Shown here piece by piece: positions 1-5,724 of a DNA stretch of 5,724 nt (its first letter is position 1; every line of letters begins with the position of its first letter). This stretch comes from an uncultured Paraprevotella sp. (GTDB lineage Bacteria > Bacteroidota > Bacteroidia > Bacteroidales > Bacteroidaceae). A program made the translations under genes and the position numbers. Location of the stretch: contig CAAGLP010000129.1 in assembly GCA_900770805.1 (NCBI GenBank), forward strand, positions 1-5,724, given 5' to 3'. The notes beneath the pieces were generated by a model. It was not told where the DNA came from. It saw nothing but the letters and a program-made list of their open reading frames with translations, and did not search any database.

Positions 1-28
1 TCCTTTGTTAGTTATGTAATGCCGTGGC

Positions 29-1045
29 TTATCCCTGGAACTTGGGGTCGTTTTGTATGAGCCATTCGGCAATCTGTACAGCATTGAGGGCAGCACCCTT
101 CTTGATCTGGTCGCTTACCAGCCAGAAGGTGAGGCCGTTGGGGTTGGCGATGTCCTTGCGGATACGGCCAACATAAACATCGTCGCAACCTTCCAGGAAG
201 AGAGGCATGGGGTAGTCCTTCTTCTCGGGATCGTCCTGCAGGCGCAGGCCGTTGCCATTGCGTACAGCCTCCTTGAATTCCTCAACGCTTACAGGGCGCT
301 CTGTCTCTGCCCAGATAGCCTCGGAGTGGCAACGGAGCGAGGGTACACGTACGCACATTGCAGAGCAATCAGCATCGGTGTGCATGATCTTCTTTGTCTC
401 GTGGAACATTTTCATCTCCTCCTTGGTGTAACCGTTGTCGGTGAATACATCAATCTGGGGGATTACATTAAAGGCCAGCTGGTATGCGAACTTCTCCACT
501 GTGGGCTTCTCGCCTGCCAATACCTGACGGTACTGTTCGAAAAGTTCTGCCATGGCAGCTGCACCGGCACCGCTGGCAGCCTGATAGCTTGCAACATGTA
601 TGCGGCGGATGTGGCTGATGTTCTCCAGAGCCTGAAGAGCCACAACCATCATGATGGTGGTACAGTTGGGGTTGGCAATGATGCCACGGGGGCGGTTCAA
701 AGCATCCTGTGCATTGCACTCGGGAACTACTAGGGGTACATCCTCATCCATGCGGAAGGCGCTGGAGTTGTCTATCATTACTGCACCATGCTTGGTGATG
801 GTCTCGGCAAAGTCCTTGCTTGTTCCGCCACCAGCGCTGGTGAAGGCGATGTCCACACCCTTGAAGTCATCGTTGTGCTGAAGCAGTTTTACCTCAATTT
901 CCTTGCCACGGAAGGTGTATTTTGTTCCGGCGCTACGCTGGCTGCCGAAAAGCAACAGTTCGTCAATGGGGAAGTTGCGCTCATCCAGAACGCGCAGGAA
1001 TTCCTGGCCTACGGCGCCGCTGGCGCCTACAATTGCTACTCTCAT
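29..1045 (-). CDS. asd: Aspartate-semialdehyde dehydrogenase
   Basis: This cytosolic enzyme reduces aspartyl-4-phosphate to aspartate-4-semialdehyde with NADPH. That is the branch point to lysine/diaminopimelate, threonine, methionine and isoleucine. The 338-residue protein has the usual length and is complete. Visible motifs are the N-terminal nucleotide-binding loop GASGAVG (residues 7-13), the active-site NPNCTT with nucleophile Cys128, SYQAASGAG (153-161), the substrate-binding helix around FHETKKIM (214-221), and [11 protein letters not shown] (233-243) with the expected acid/base His240. The C-terminal helix [13 protein letters not shown] is also typical. The ATG at 1045 places the dinucleotide-binding strand at the very N-terminus, so the start is secure. 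No Shine-Dalgarno is seen; the leader before the ATG is A-rich (acataaag). The gene is divergent from the antiporter gene and appears monocistronic as far as visible. Only 28 bp lie beyond its stop in the window. Confidence 0.97.
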   Translation of the reverse strand: MRVAIVGASGAVGQEFLRVLDERNFPIDELLLFGSQRSAGTKYTFRGKEIEVKLLQHNDDFKGVDIAFTSAGGGTSKDFAETITKHGAVMIDNSSAFRMDEDVPLVVPECNAQDALNRPRGIIANPNCTTIMMVVALQALENISHIRRIHVASYQAASGAGAAAMAELFEQYRQVLAGEKPTVEKFAYQLAFNVIPQIDVFTDNGYTKEEMKMFHETKKIMHTDADCSAMCVRVPSLRCHSEAIWAETERPVSVEEFKEAVRNGNGLRLQDDPEKKDYPMPLFLEGCDDVYVGRIRKDIANPNGLTFWLVSDQIKKGAALNAVQIAEWLIQNDPKFQG

Positions 1046-1096
1046 CTTTATGTGTCTTTATCTGTTTGTCGGTTACTTTGTTTGATAATTTGCGTG

Positions 1097-1104
1097 CAAA
1101 ATTA
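1097..1104 (-). promoter_or_regulatory. Probable asd promoter, -7 box
   Basis: Read on the minus strand, this is TAATTTTG, an exact match to the Bacteroidetes -7 consensus TAnnTTTG. It lies about 52 bp upstream of the asd start and would give a leader of roughly 45 nt. No clear -33 TTG is found at the normal spacing; the region upstream is only AT-rich. The box is therefore supported by its match and position alone. Confidence 0.5.
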
Positions 1105-1132
1105 CGGAAAATATTATAAATAAGGTGTGTTC

Positions 1133-1165
1133 TTGCCGATAAATAGCATAAAAACCTTATCTTTG
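1133..1165 (+). promoter_or_regulatory. Probable antiporter/lolD promoter
   Basis: TATCTTTG at 1158-1165 exactly matches the Bacteroidetes -7 consensus TAnnTTTG. A TTG at 1133-1135 could be the -33 element, with a 22-bp spacer that is slightly long. Transcription would begin near 1171, giving a very short leader of about 15 nt before the ATG at 1186. The -7 box overlaps one arm of an inverted repeat, ATAAGGT at 1120-1126 with ACCTTAT at 1154-1160. Confidence 0.55.
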
Positions 1166-1185
1166 CATGAAATAATTCACAGGAC

Positions 1186-3213
1186 ATGCATCAAATACTG
1201 ACATCCATACACATGCCGTTGGCATTGGTTACGGACCCCACTTGGGTGTTTTTCGTCGTATTGATGATTATCCTGTTTTCTCCCATCCTGTTGCGCCGAT
1301 TGCGCACCCCACATATCATAGGACTGATTTTGGCAGGTGTGATGATAGGCCAGCATGGTTTCAATATCATAGAGAGGGACCGTAGTTTCGAAATCTTTGG
1401 ACAGGTAGGTATCTATTTTATTATGTTCCTGGCCTCGCTGGAGATGAACATGGGCAGTGTGCGCCAATATGGGCGCAAGGGATTCCTGTTCGGCATCATT
1501 ACCTATATCATACCCTTTGTCTTGGGCTTTTTGGCCGCGCATTACCTGCTGGGATTTGGAGAGATAACCTCGGTTTTGTTAAGCTGTATCCTTGCTTCGC
1601 ATACGCTGATAACGTATCCCATAGTAAGTCGTTTCGGTTTGGCTCGGCATCCGGTAGTGACCGTTTCCGTGGTGGCTACTGCGGTGGCCCTGTTCGTGGC
1701 CTTGCTAATCCTTGCCATTGCGGTGGGTTCCTTGCAGGAAACCGATTGGATGTTCTGGGTATTCTTTGCCGTAAAGTGCATGGTCTACGGGGCATTTATC
1801 CTATATGTCTATCCCCGTATAGGCCGATGGTTCCTGCGCAGGTACGAAGAGCCTATAATGCAATTCATATTTATCCTTTCTCAGGTCTTCCTGAGTGCTG
1901 CCTTGGCAGAGTTGGCTGGGTTGGAAGGATTGTTGGGCGCATTTCTTGCCGGTCTGTCGATTAACAGACTTATTCCTCGCACTTCGCCTCTCATGTCCTA
2001 TATACAGTTTGTGGGAAATGCCCTGTTCATTCCTTATTTCCTGATAGGCGTGGGTATGCTGATAGATCTCAAGGTGCTCTTCGGCGACTTGGATACGATA
2101 TGGATCGTTGTGGTTATGGTGTTGGTGGGTACGTTCTCGAAATGGCTGGCCTCCTATGTCATGAGCCACGTTTCCAAAGATCTGAGGGGAGGCTCTCTGT
2201 TGATGTTCGGTCTGACCAATGCTCATGCTGCCGGTGCACTGGCTATAGTGATGATAGGTACCGACCCGAAGGTAAATCTGATGGATGTCTCTGTGCTCAA
2301 CGGTACGGTGATGCTGATACTCTTCTCTTGCATAATAAGCAGTTTTGCCACAAGCGAAGGTGCCCGACGTCTGGCCATTATGGATACTGATACCGAGGAG
2401 AACCAGGGTGCATGGCACGGCAGATGTCTGGTGACGTACAGCCAACCTGACAGTGTGGGACTTTTGACCCAGTTGGCGCTGATAATCCGTAATACACGCA
2501 TTCCCGACAGCCTTATGGGCCTGACTGTTACTCTCAACGACTATGACGGGGAGGCCCAGGGATACCGCGAGGCTCAGCGCATGCTGGAAAATGCAACCTC
2601 GGTGGCATCGGCCGCAGAGGTGGACATGAAGACTTTGTCACGTCTCAGTACCAATATAGCAGGAGGTATCCTGCATACAATCCGTGAATACGATTGTGGT
2701 GAGGTGATGGTGTGTCTTACCGACCGTACCACTGGTATGCCCAAGTCCAGCCTCGGTCCGGTTATTGACCATGTGCTGGAGGGTACCAATCGCGAGGTTA
2801 TGGCCGTTCGCCTTATTGTCCCTCCGGGCACGTTGCATCGAGTGATAGTGGCCGTACCCCAAAAGGCCGAGTACGAGGCTGGTTTCTATAAATGGCTTGA
2901 GCATGTCTGTCGTATGGGCGAGCAACTGGATTGTGTAATAGAGTTCCATGCACACCCCGACACCATGCCCAACATCAAAAGTTACATGTGGCGCTATCAC
3001 GTTTCCTTGCATGCGGAATATGTGGAGATGGCCTTGTGGACCAAGATTATCTCCCTGTCACAAAGAGCGGGTTCCGACGAGATGGTCGTATTCGTTAGTG
3101 CCCGTCCGGGCTTCATCTCCTACAAGGGTGCCTTTGCCGGCCTGCCATTGATGATACACAGATATTTCAGTCACACCAGCGTTATGCTGCTATACCCCGA
3201 CCAGTGGTCATGA
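1186..3213 (+). CDS. CPA2-type cation:proton antiporter with UspA-like tail
   Basis: This is an inner-membrane monovalent cation/proton exchanger (Na+/H+ or K+/H+) for pH and ion homeostasis. Residues about 18-390 form the exchanger domain, with a dozen or so hydrophobic segments. Recognisable family motifs are [14 protein letters not shown] (42-55), [11 protein letters not shown] (77-87), [16 protein letters not shown] (136-151), [20 protein letters not shown] (245-264) and [18 protein letters not shown] (277-294). Residues about 410-675 are soluble and look like a degenerate tandem universal-stress-protein module: two alpha/beta units, with [11 protein letters not shown] (507-517) and later [11 protein letters not shown] (632-642). 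Such tails are cytoplasmic and usually regulatory. The segment aligned with the usual TM5 acidic motif reads [11 protein letters not shown] (164-174) and has no Asp or Glu. Start: the first ATG fits the promoter, but ATG 1213 (residue 10) is possible. The stop overlaps the lolD start. The ion specificity cannot be read from the sequence. Confidence 0.9.
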   Translation: MHQILTSIHMPLALVTDPTWVFFVVLMIILFSPILLRRLRTPHIIGLILAGVMIGQHGFNIIERDRSFEIFGQVGIYFIMFLASLEMNMGSVRQYGRKGFLFGIITYIIPFVLGFLAAHYLLGFGEITSVLLSCILASHTLITYPIVSRFGLARHPVVTVSVVATAVALFVALLILAIAVGSLQETDWMFWVFFAVKCMVYGAFILYVYPRIGRWFLRRYEEPIMQFIFILSQVFLSAALAELAGLEGLLGAFLAGLSINRLIPRTSPLMSYIQFVGNALFIPYFLIGVGMLIDLKVLFGDLDTIWIVVVMVLVGTFSKWLASYVMSHVSKDLRGGSLLMFGLTNAHAAGALAIVMIGTDPKVNLMDVSVLNGTVMLILFSCIISSFATSEGARRLAIMDTDTEENQGAWHGRCLVTYSQPDSVGLLTQLALIIRNTRIPDSLMGLTVTLNDYDGEAQGYREAQRMLENATSVASAAEVDMKTLSRLSTNIAGGILHTIREYDCGEVMVCLTDRTTGMPKSSLGPVIDHVLEGTNREVMAVRLIVPPGTLHRVIVAVPQKAEYEAGFYKWLEHVCRMGEQLDCVIEFHAHPDTMPNIKSYMWRYHVSLHAEYVEMALWTKIISLSQRAGSDEMVVFVSARPGFISYKGAFAGLPLMIHRYFSHTSVMLLYPDQWS

Positions 3214-3863
3214 TAAAGATAGAGGATATAAGGAAGAGTTTTGGCAACCTGCAGGTGCTGAAAGGCATTAGCCTGGAGATAGGAAAGAGCGAGGTGGTAA
3301 GCATCGTAGGTTCAAGCGGTGCAGGAAAGACAACCTTGCTACAGATTGTAGGCACGTTGGATAAGGCTGATTCCGGCAAGATAATCATTGCTGGAGAGGA
3401 TGTAACCGAGTTCAGCTCGGATCGTATGGCACGTTTCCGCAACAAGCACATAGGCTTCGTGTTTCAGTTTCATCAACTTCTGCCCGAATTTACGGCTTTG
3501 GAAAACGTGATGATGCCGGCCTTCATAGCTGGTACCTCACACAAGGAAGCCAAAAGGCGTGCTATGGAACTGCTGGATTTTATGGGACTCTCCGAGCGTG
3601 CAGGGCACAAACCCAACGAACTCTCAGGTGGAGAGAAGCAACGTGTGGCCGTGGCACGTGCCTTGATGAACAACCCCGAACTGATACTTGCCGACGAGCC
3701 TTCAGGCAGTCTTGATACCAAGAATAAGGAAGAACTTCACAGACTTTTTTTCGACCTCAGGGATCGCTTCGGGCAAACCTTCGTCATCGTTACACACGAC
3801 GAGACTCTGGCATCCATGACGGATCGCACCATACGGATGAAGGACGGGGTGATAGTGGAATAG
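3210..3863 (+). CDS. lolD: LolD-like lipoprotein-releasing ABC transporter ATPase
   Basis: This is the ATP-hydrolysing subunit that would power a LolCE-type permease to extract lipoproteins from the inner membrane for transfer to the outer membrane. The protein has 217 residues from ATG 3210. All ATPase motifs are intact: Walker A GSSGAGKT (34-41), Q-loop Gln86, signature LSGGE (138-142), Walker B LILADEP (158-164) with catalytic Glu163, D-loop SGSLD (165-169) and His196 of the H-loop. The stretch [19 protein letters not shown] (82-100) is close to the characteristic LolD sequence after the Q-loop and is the main reason for this name over FtsE or MacB. The ATG overlaps the antiporter TGA as ATGA, pointing to translational coupling. 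An in-frame GTG at 3204 is possible but less likely. No LolC/LolE permease gene is adjacent, so the partner must be encoded elsewhere. Another MacB-family ATPase role is the alternative. Confidence 0.88.
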   Translation: MIKIEDIRKSFGNLQVLKGISLEIGKSEVVSIVGSSGAGKTTLLQIVGTLDKADSGKIIIAGEDVTEFSSDRMARFRNKHIGFVFQFHQLLPEFTALENVMMPAFIAGTSHKEAKRRAMELLDFMGLSERAGHKPNELSGGEKQRVAVARALMNNPELILADEPSGSLDTKNKEELHRLFFDLRDRFGQTFVIVTHDETLASMTDRTIRMKDGVIVE

Positions 3864-3897
3864 TAGCAAGTCCAGCGGACCCCTCCCCACCCCTCCT

Positions 3898-4004
3898 CAA
3901 TGGGCGAGCGAGGCCTTTAGAAGAAGCACTGAAACAACGTTCGACGCCCGAAGGGGCTTAAGTCAATGTGCTTCTGTGCCTCGTGAGGGGAGCAATCCCC
4001 ATTG
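3898..4004. other. Nested stem-loop core of the repeat; possible structured RNA
   Basis: Four nested stems are in register. CAATGGG (3898-3904) pairs with CCCATTG (3998-4004). GCGAGGC (3908-3914) pairs with GCCTCGT (3978-3984, one G-U). AGAAGCAC (3922-3929) pairs perfectly with GTGCTTCT (3968-3975). GCCC (3946-3949) pairs with GGGC (3954-3957) around GAAG. A competing hairpin GGGG-AGCAAT-CCCC (3987-4000) would exclude the outermost stem. Such ordered nesting in about 107 nt is unlikely by chance and suggests a folded RNA or extruding DNA. The strand that matters is unknown, because the structure works on both; as part of the lolD-cvfB transcript it would be on the plus strand. Confidence 0.5.
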
Positions 4005-4106
4005 CGACGCGAGGACAGGAGTAATTACAACCAACAATGAATATTAACCTTTAACAATATCCTCATTCCCCAGTACTATAAACTCCCTCCCATATAGGGG
4101 AGGGTT

Positions 4107-4115
4107 GGGGAGGGG
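4107..4115 (+). promoter_or_regulatory. G-rich tract of the repeat, possible ribosome binding site for cvfB
   Basis: GGGGAGGGG lies 13 bases before ATG 4129 and is the only purine-rich, Shine-Dalgarno-like sequence there. It belongs to the right terminal inverted repeat, so the element may supply, or block by pairing with 3876-3896, the ribosome binding site. Bacteroidetes often initiate without a Shine-Dalgarno, so a functional role is uncertain. Confidence 0.3.
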
Positions 4116-4128
4116 TCCGACACAAACT

Positions 4129-4965
4129 ATGAACATAAGATTAGGCGAAATAAACAACCTTAAGGTTGTAAAGCAGGTTCCTTTCGGTTATTACCTGGAT
4201 GGAGGACGCATACATGGCGAGATACTTCTGCCACAAAACGAGGTGGTGGGCAACGTGATCATGGGAGAAGACGTGGAAGTTTTCCTGTATCTCGACCAGG
4301 AGGAACGCCTCATTGCCACTATGCGCAAGCCTTTGGCACAGGTGGGAGACTTCGCTTTTCTCGAGGTGGCATGGGTCAACAACTTCGGTGCCTTCTTGAA
4401 CTGGGGACTGATGAAGGACCTTTTCGTACCCTTTCGCGAGCAGAAGATGAAGATGGTCAAGGGACAGAGCTACATCGTGCATATTCACCTGGACGAGGAC
4501 AGTAGTCGAATAATGGCCAGTGCCAAGGTGGAACGCTACCTTGATCCCGGTATCGCACCCTATCGCAGAGGCGACGAAGTGGACATCCTTGTGTGGCAGA
4601 AGACCGACCTCGGCTTCAAGGTAATCATCGACAACCAGTGGGGTGGACTCCTCTACGACTCTCAGGTGTTCAGAGAGCTTCATACGGGTGTGCGCACGTG
4701 TGCATATATAAATAAGGTGCGTCAGGACGGCAAGATAGATGTTACATTGTCGCGTCAGGGTCAGGAGGGAGTCTCTGATTTCAGCGATGTACTCTTGGCG
4801 TACATTCAGGAAAACGGAGGCCATTGTCCCCTCGGCGACAAGAGTCCGGCAGAGACCATTGCCCAGACCTTCAATGTCAGCAAGAAAGTCTTCAAGAAGG
4901 CCGTAGGCGACCTCTACAAACGCCGCCTGATAACAATTTCCGACGATGGCTTGAGGCTTGTATAG
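4129..4965 (+). CDS. cvfB: CvfB/YitL-like S1-domain RNA-binding protein
   Basis: This is a probable cytosolic RNA-binding regulator. Firmicute CvfB consists of three S1 domains plus a winged helix and affects virulence-factor expression; the role in Bacteroidales is not established. The protein has 278 residues, the normal family length. The N-terminal S1-like unit spans about 5-65 (NNLKVVKQVPFGYYLDGG). A second S1 domain spans about 70-135 (VGDFAFLEVAWVNNFGAFLN, then KDLFVPFREQ). A third, degenerate S1 unit spans about 146-209, with GFKVIIDNQWGGLLYDSQVF and a final DVTLSR. Residues about 215-278 are a winged-helix domain (SPAETIAQTFNVSKKVFKKA, then LYKRRLITISDDGLRLV). ATG 4129 is chosen because MNIRLGEINNLKVV matches the family N-terminus. 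An upstream in-frame TTG at 4105 would translate part of the repeat and is rejected. It probably belongs to the antiporter-lolD operon; no promoter of its own was found. Confidence 0.88.
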   Translation: MNIRLGEINNLKVVKQVPFGYYLDGGRIHGEILLPQNEVVGNVIMGEDVEVFLYLDQEERLIATMRKPLAQVGDFAFLEVAWVNNFGAFLNWGLMKDLFVPFREQKMKMVKGQSYIVHIHLDEDSSRIMASAKVERYLDPGIAPYRRGDEVDILVWQKTDLGFKVIIDNQWGGLLYDSQVFRELHTGVRTCAYINKVRQDGKIDVTLSRQGQEGVSDFSDVLLAYIQENGGHCPLGDKSPAETIAQTFNVSKKVFKKAVGDLYKRRLITISDDGLRLV

Positions 4966-4975
4966 AGAACGTATA

Positions 4976-4989
4976 GTCCAATGTTGGAC
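4976..4989. repeat. Short palindrome after cvfB
   Basis: GTCCAATGTTGGAC has perfect 6-bp arms (GTCCAA/TTGGAC) around TG, beginning 10 bp after the cvfB stop. It shares the core CAATGTTG with the palindrome at 5161-5170. There is no T-tract on either side, so it is a poor intrinsic terminator by itself. Confidence 0.4.
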
Positions 4990-5060
4990 AAAAGTTAGAA
5001 TAATCTTGTATCCGTTTGCTTTTCATGGTATTTATAGATAAAATTGTAACCAAGGCGGAA

Positions 5061-5091
5061 CAAAGATAATAAGAGAGAATAGTATAAGCAA
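5061..5091 (-). promoter_or_regulatory. Orphan Bacteroidetes-type promoter, antisense to cvfB
   Basis: On the minus strand, TTG (5091-5089) is followed after exactly 20 nt by TATCTTTG (5068-5061). This fits the Bacteroidetes -33/-7 promoter better than the two gene promoters in this window. Transcription would start near 5054 and run toward and into the cvfB 3' end. No recognised gene lies there; a 44-codon reading frame (ATG 5026 to TGA 4892) begins about 28 nt downstream. The match could be chance in AT-rich DNA. Confidence 0.4.
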
Positions 5092-5102
5092 GAACACCTC
5101 AA

Positions 5103-5207
5103 TTTATAAAATAGGCACAACACTGTGTTGCATTGTACACAACGTTGTGTCGCAATAGATACAATGTTGTGCCTATTTGTACACAACATTGTGTCTATTT
5201 TTATAAA
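5103..5207. terminator. Palindrome cluster, probable bidirectional terminator
   Basis: The left arm (5103-5128) and right arm (5181-5207) pair over 22 of about 26 positions with one bulged base. Each outer end is TTTATAAA next to an ATAG/CTAT run. The hairpin therefore has an A-rich 5' side and a T-rich 3' side on both strands, the layout of a bidirectional intrinsic terminator. It sits between convergent genes, 137 bp past the cvfB stop and 106 bp past the stop of the minus-strand ABC gene. The long enclosed middle is unusual for a simple terminator. Confidence 0.45.
5118..5194. repeat. Four related palindromes at about 20-22 bp spacing
   Basis: The units are CAACAC-T-GTGTTG (5118-5130), ACACAACGTTGTGT (5137-5150, perfect), ACAATGTTGT (5161-5170) and ACACAACATTGTGT (5181-5194). 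They share the pattern ACAA-NN-TTGT, with centres at about 5124, 5143.5, 5165.5 and 5187.5. That is about two helical turns apart, so all four would lie on roughly the same DNA face. In addition, 5111-5143 and 5144-5176 form a larger imperfect palindrome (24 of 33 positions) that starts and ends ATAGGCACAACA/TGTTGTGCCTAT. Both a REP/BIME-like repeat and a multi-site operator are possible. Confidence 0.65.
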
Positions 5208-5313
5208 CAGGTATTCTAACTGTTTGAATAGTACATTTAAATACTTTATTATGCGCTGGTATTAATTTGGTACTGGGATACTCTTTTTAGCCAGTATAAA
5301 TTCTTGAGAAGAC

Positions 5314-5724
5314 TTACATCACCACCTCGTCCACCACACAACCGTCGAAGAGGTTGACTATGCGGTCGGAATAGGCGGCATCTCGTGCCGAGTGTGTCAC
5401 CATCACTATCGTTGTGCCTTCGCGATGTAATTCGCGCAACAGTCCCATCACTTCCAGACCATTCTTCGAGTCGAGGTTTCCCGTAGGCTCGTCGGCAAGG
5501 ATTATCTTAGGTCGCATCACCACGGCACGCGCTATGGCAACACGCTGCTGCTGACCACCTGATAGTTGCGAGGGGAAATGCTTGGAGCGATGGGTTATGG
5601 CCATGCGTGCCATAGCATCTGTGATTCGTCTTTTGCGCTCTGCCGCTGGCACCTTCATATAGAGTAAGGGCAGTTCAATGTTCTCTTCCACCGTGAGTTC
5701 GTCGATAAGATTGAAACTCTGGAA
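5314..5724 (-). CDS. MacB-type ABC transporter ATPase, partial
   Basis: This is the C-terminal 136 residues of an ABC ATPase whose frame stays open to the right edge, so the start and Walker A lie outside. The visible part begins at the Q-loop, [20 protein letters not shown] (visible residues 1-20). It then shows signature LSGGQ (54-58), Walker B IILADEP (74-80), D-loop TGNLD (81-85) and His111 of the H-loop. FNLI-x-ELTVEEN and the final RIVNLFDG are typical of the MacB/LolD/FtsE group that works with FtsX-like permeases in efflux or extracytoplasmic transport. It is clearly different from the LolD copy at 3210 (LSGGQ instead of LSGGE, TGNLD instead of SGSLD). A GTG at 5691 is not the start, because the conserved sequence continues upstream of it. 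No permease gene follows downstream, so the partner, if linked, lies beyond the right edge. Confidence 0.9.
   Translation of the reverse strand, partial: FQSFNLIDELTVEENIELPLLYMKVPAAERKRRITDAMARMAITHRSKHFPSQLSGGQQQRVAIARAVVMRPKIILADEPTGNLDSKNGLEVMGLLRELHREGTTIVMVTHSARDAAYSDRIVNLFDGCVVDEVVM

Larger units (their letters stand above)
3876..4119. repeat. MITE-like element with 21-bp terminal inverted repeats
   Basis: The left end (3876-3896) begins cggacccctcccc. The right end (4099-4119) is its reverse complement with one mismatch, 20 of 21 bases pairing. The element is 244 bp and has no convincing gene. It starts 12 bp after the lolD stop and ends 9 bp before the probable cvfB ATG, so it fills the intergenic space almost exactly. 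The right end carries an extra 7-bp hairpin, CCCTCCC (4085-4091) with GGGAGGG (4098-4104). No clear target-site duplication is seen outside the ends. From general recollection, C-rich/G-rich repeats of this type are scattered between genes in Prevotella-like genomes; copy number here cannot be judged from one window. Confidence 0.7.
4966..5313. other. Convergent intergenic region without recognised gene
   Basis: These 348 bp separate the 3' ends of cvfB and the minus-strand ABC gene. They hold the small palindrome at 4976, the orphan minus-strand promoter at 5061-5091 and the palindrome cluster at 5103-5207. From 5208 to 5313 there is AT-rich DNA in which only a weak inverted repeat, TACTGG (5271-5276) with CCAGTA (5291-5296), is visible. 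No tRNA, CRISPR or protein gene could be supported. Confidence 0.6.

Noticed and set aside
53..733. Long plus-strand open frame of 226 codons opposite asd
   Set aside because: It lies entirely antisense to a gene with intact catalytic motifs, and its translation resembles no family I recognise.
1801..2445. 214-codon minus-strand frame inside the antiporter gene
   Set aside because: The composition (rich in His, Gln, Tyr) is that of a shadow frame over a membrane protein gene, and the plus strand is clearly coding.
4105..4128. TTG start giving cvfB an eight-residue N-terminal extension
   Set aside because: The extension would be translated from the G-rich repeat end, and the family N-terminus fits ATG 4129.
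4995..5189. 64-codon minus-strand frame rich in Cys, Leu and Tyr
   Set aside because: It runs through the palindrome cluster and AT-rich DNA and shows no domain; the frame is probably accidental.
5118..5194. CRISPR-like array of short repeats
   Set aside because: The units are 10-14 bp imperfect palindromes with gaps of only 6-10 bp, far too short for repeats and spacers, and no cas gene is present.
5271..5296. Intrinsic terminator of the minus-strand ABC gene (TACTGG/CCAGTA)
   Set aside because: The stem is only 6 bp with a 14-nt loop and no T-tract follows on the minus strand; the palindrome cluster at 5103-5207 is a better candidate.
5314..5691. GTG at 5691 as the real start of a short 125-residue ATPase
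   Set aside because: The conserved Q-loop sequence continues in frame to the window edge, so the gene is cut by the window and is not a short protein.

Overview
The window looks like chromosomal DNA of a Bacteroidales bacterium, most likely a Prevotellaceae member. Three things suggest this. The gene set has Bacteroidetes-type protein signatures. Both divergent promoters carry the Bacteroidetes -7 box TAnnTTTG. Most starts lack a convincing Shine-Dalgarno sequence. This assignment comes from reading the sequence, not from a database match.

Layout. Positions 29-1045 (minus) hold a complete aspartate-semialdehyde dehydrogenase gene (asd). A 140-bp divergent promoter region separates it from a plus-strand cluster: a CPA2-type cation:proton antiporter with a UspA-like cytoplasmic tail (1186-3213), a LolD-type ABC ATPase whose start overlaps the antiporter stop as ATGA (3210-3863), and a CvfB/YitL-like RNA-binding protein with three S1-like domains and a winged helix (4129-4965). 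Between lolD and cvfB lies a 244-bp element (3876-4119). It has 21-bp terminal inverted repeats (20/21 matching) and a nested, strongly foldable core. Only 12 bp and 9 bp separate it from the neighbouring genes, so removing it would leave a 21-bp operon-like spacing. It looks like a MITE-like or interspersed repeat inserted in a compact operon.

The last part is a convergent intergenic region (4966-5313). It holds four related palindromes about two helical turns apart, enclosed by A- and T-rich arms (5103-5207). This is probably a bidirectional terminator or REP/BIME-like element, with an operator array as the alternative. Next to it is a well-formed but orphan minus-strand promoter (5061-5091) pointing at the 3' end of cvfB. 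The window ends inside a minus-strand MacB-type ABC ATPase (5314 to beyond 5724), whose N-terminal part with the Walker A motif lies outside.

How the genes fit together. Asd supplies the aspartate-family amino acids and diaminopimelate for the cell wall. The antiporter handles ion and pH homeostasis. LolD powers release of lipoproteins from the inner membrane, and its permease partner is not here. CvfB is probably a post-transcriptional regulator. No defence system, prophage or CRISPR is visible. The least explained parts are the two intergenic structures.
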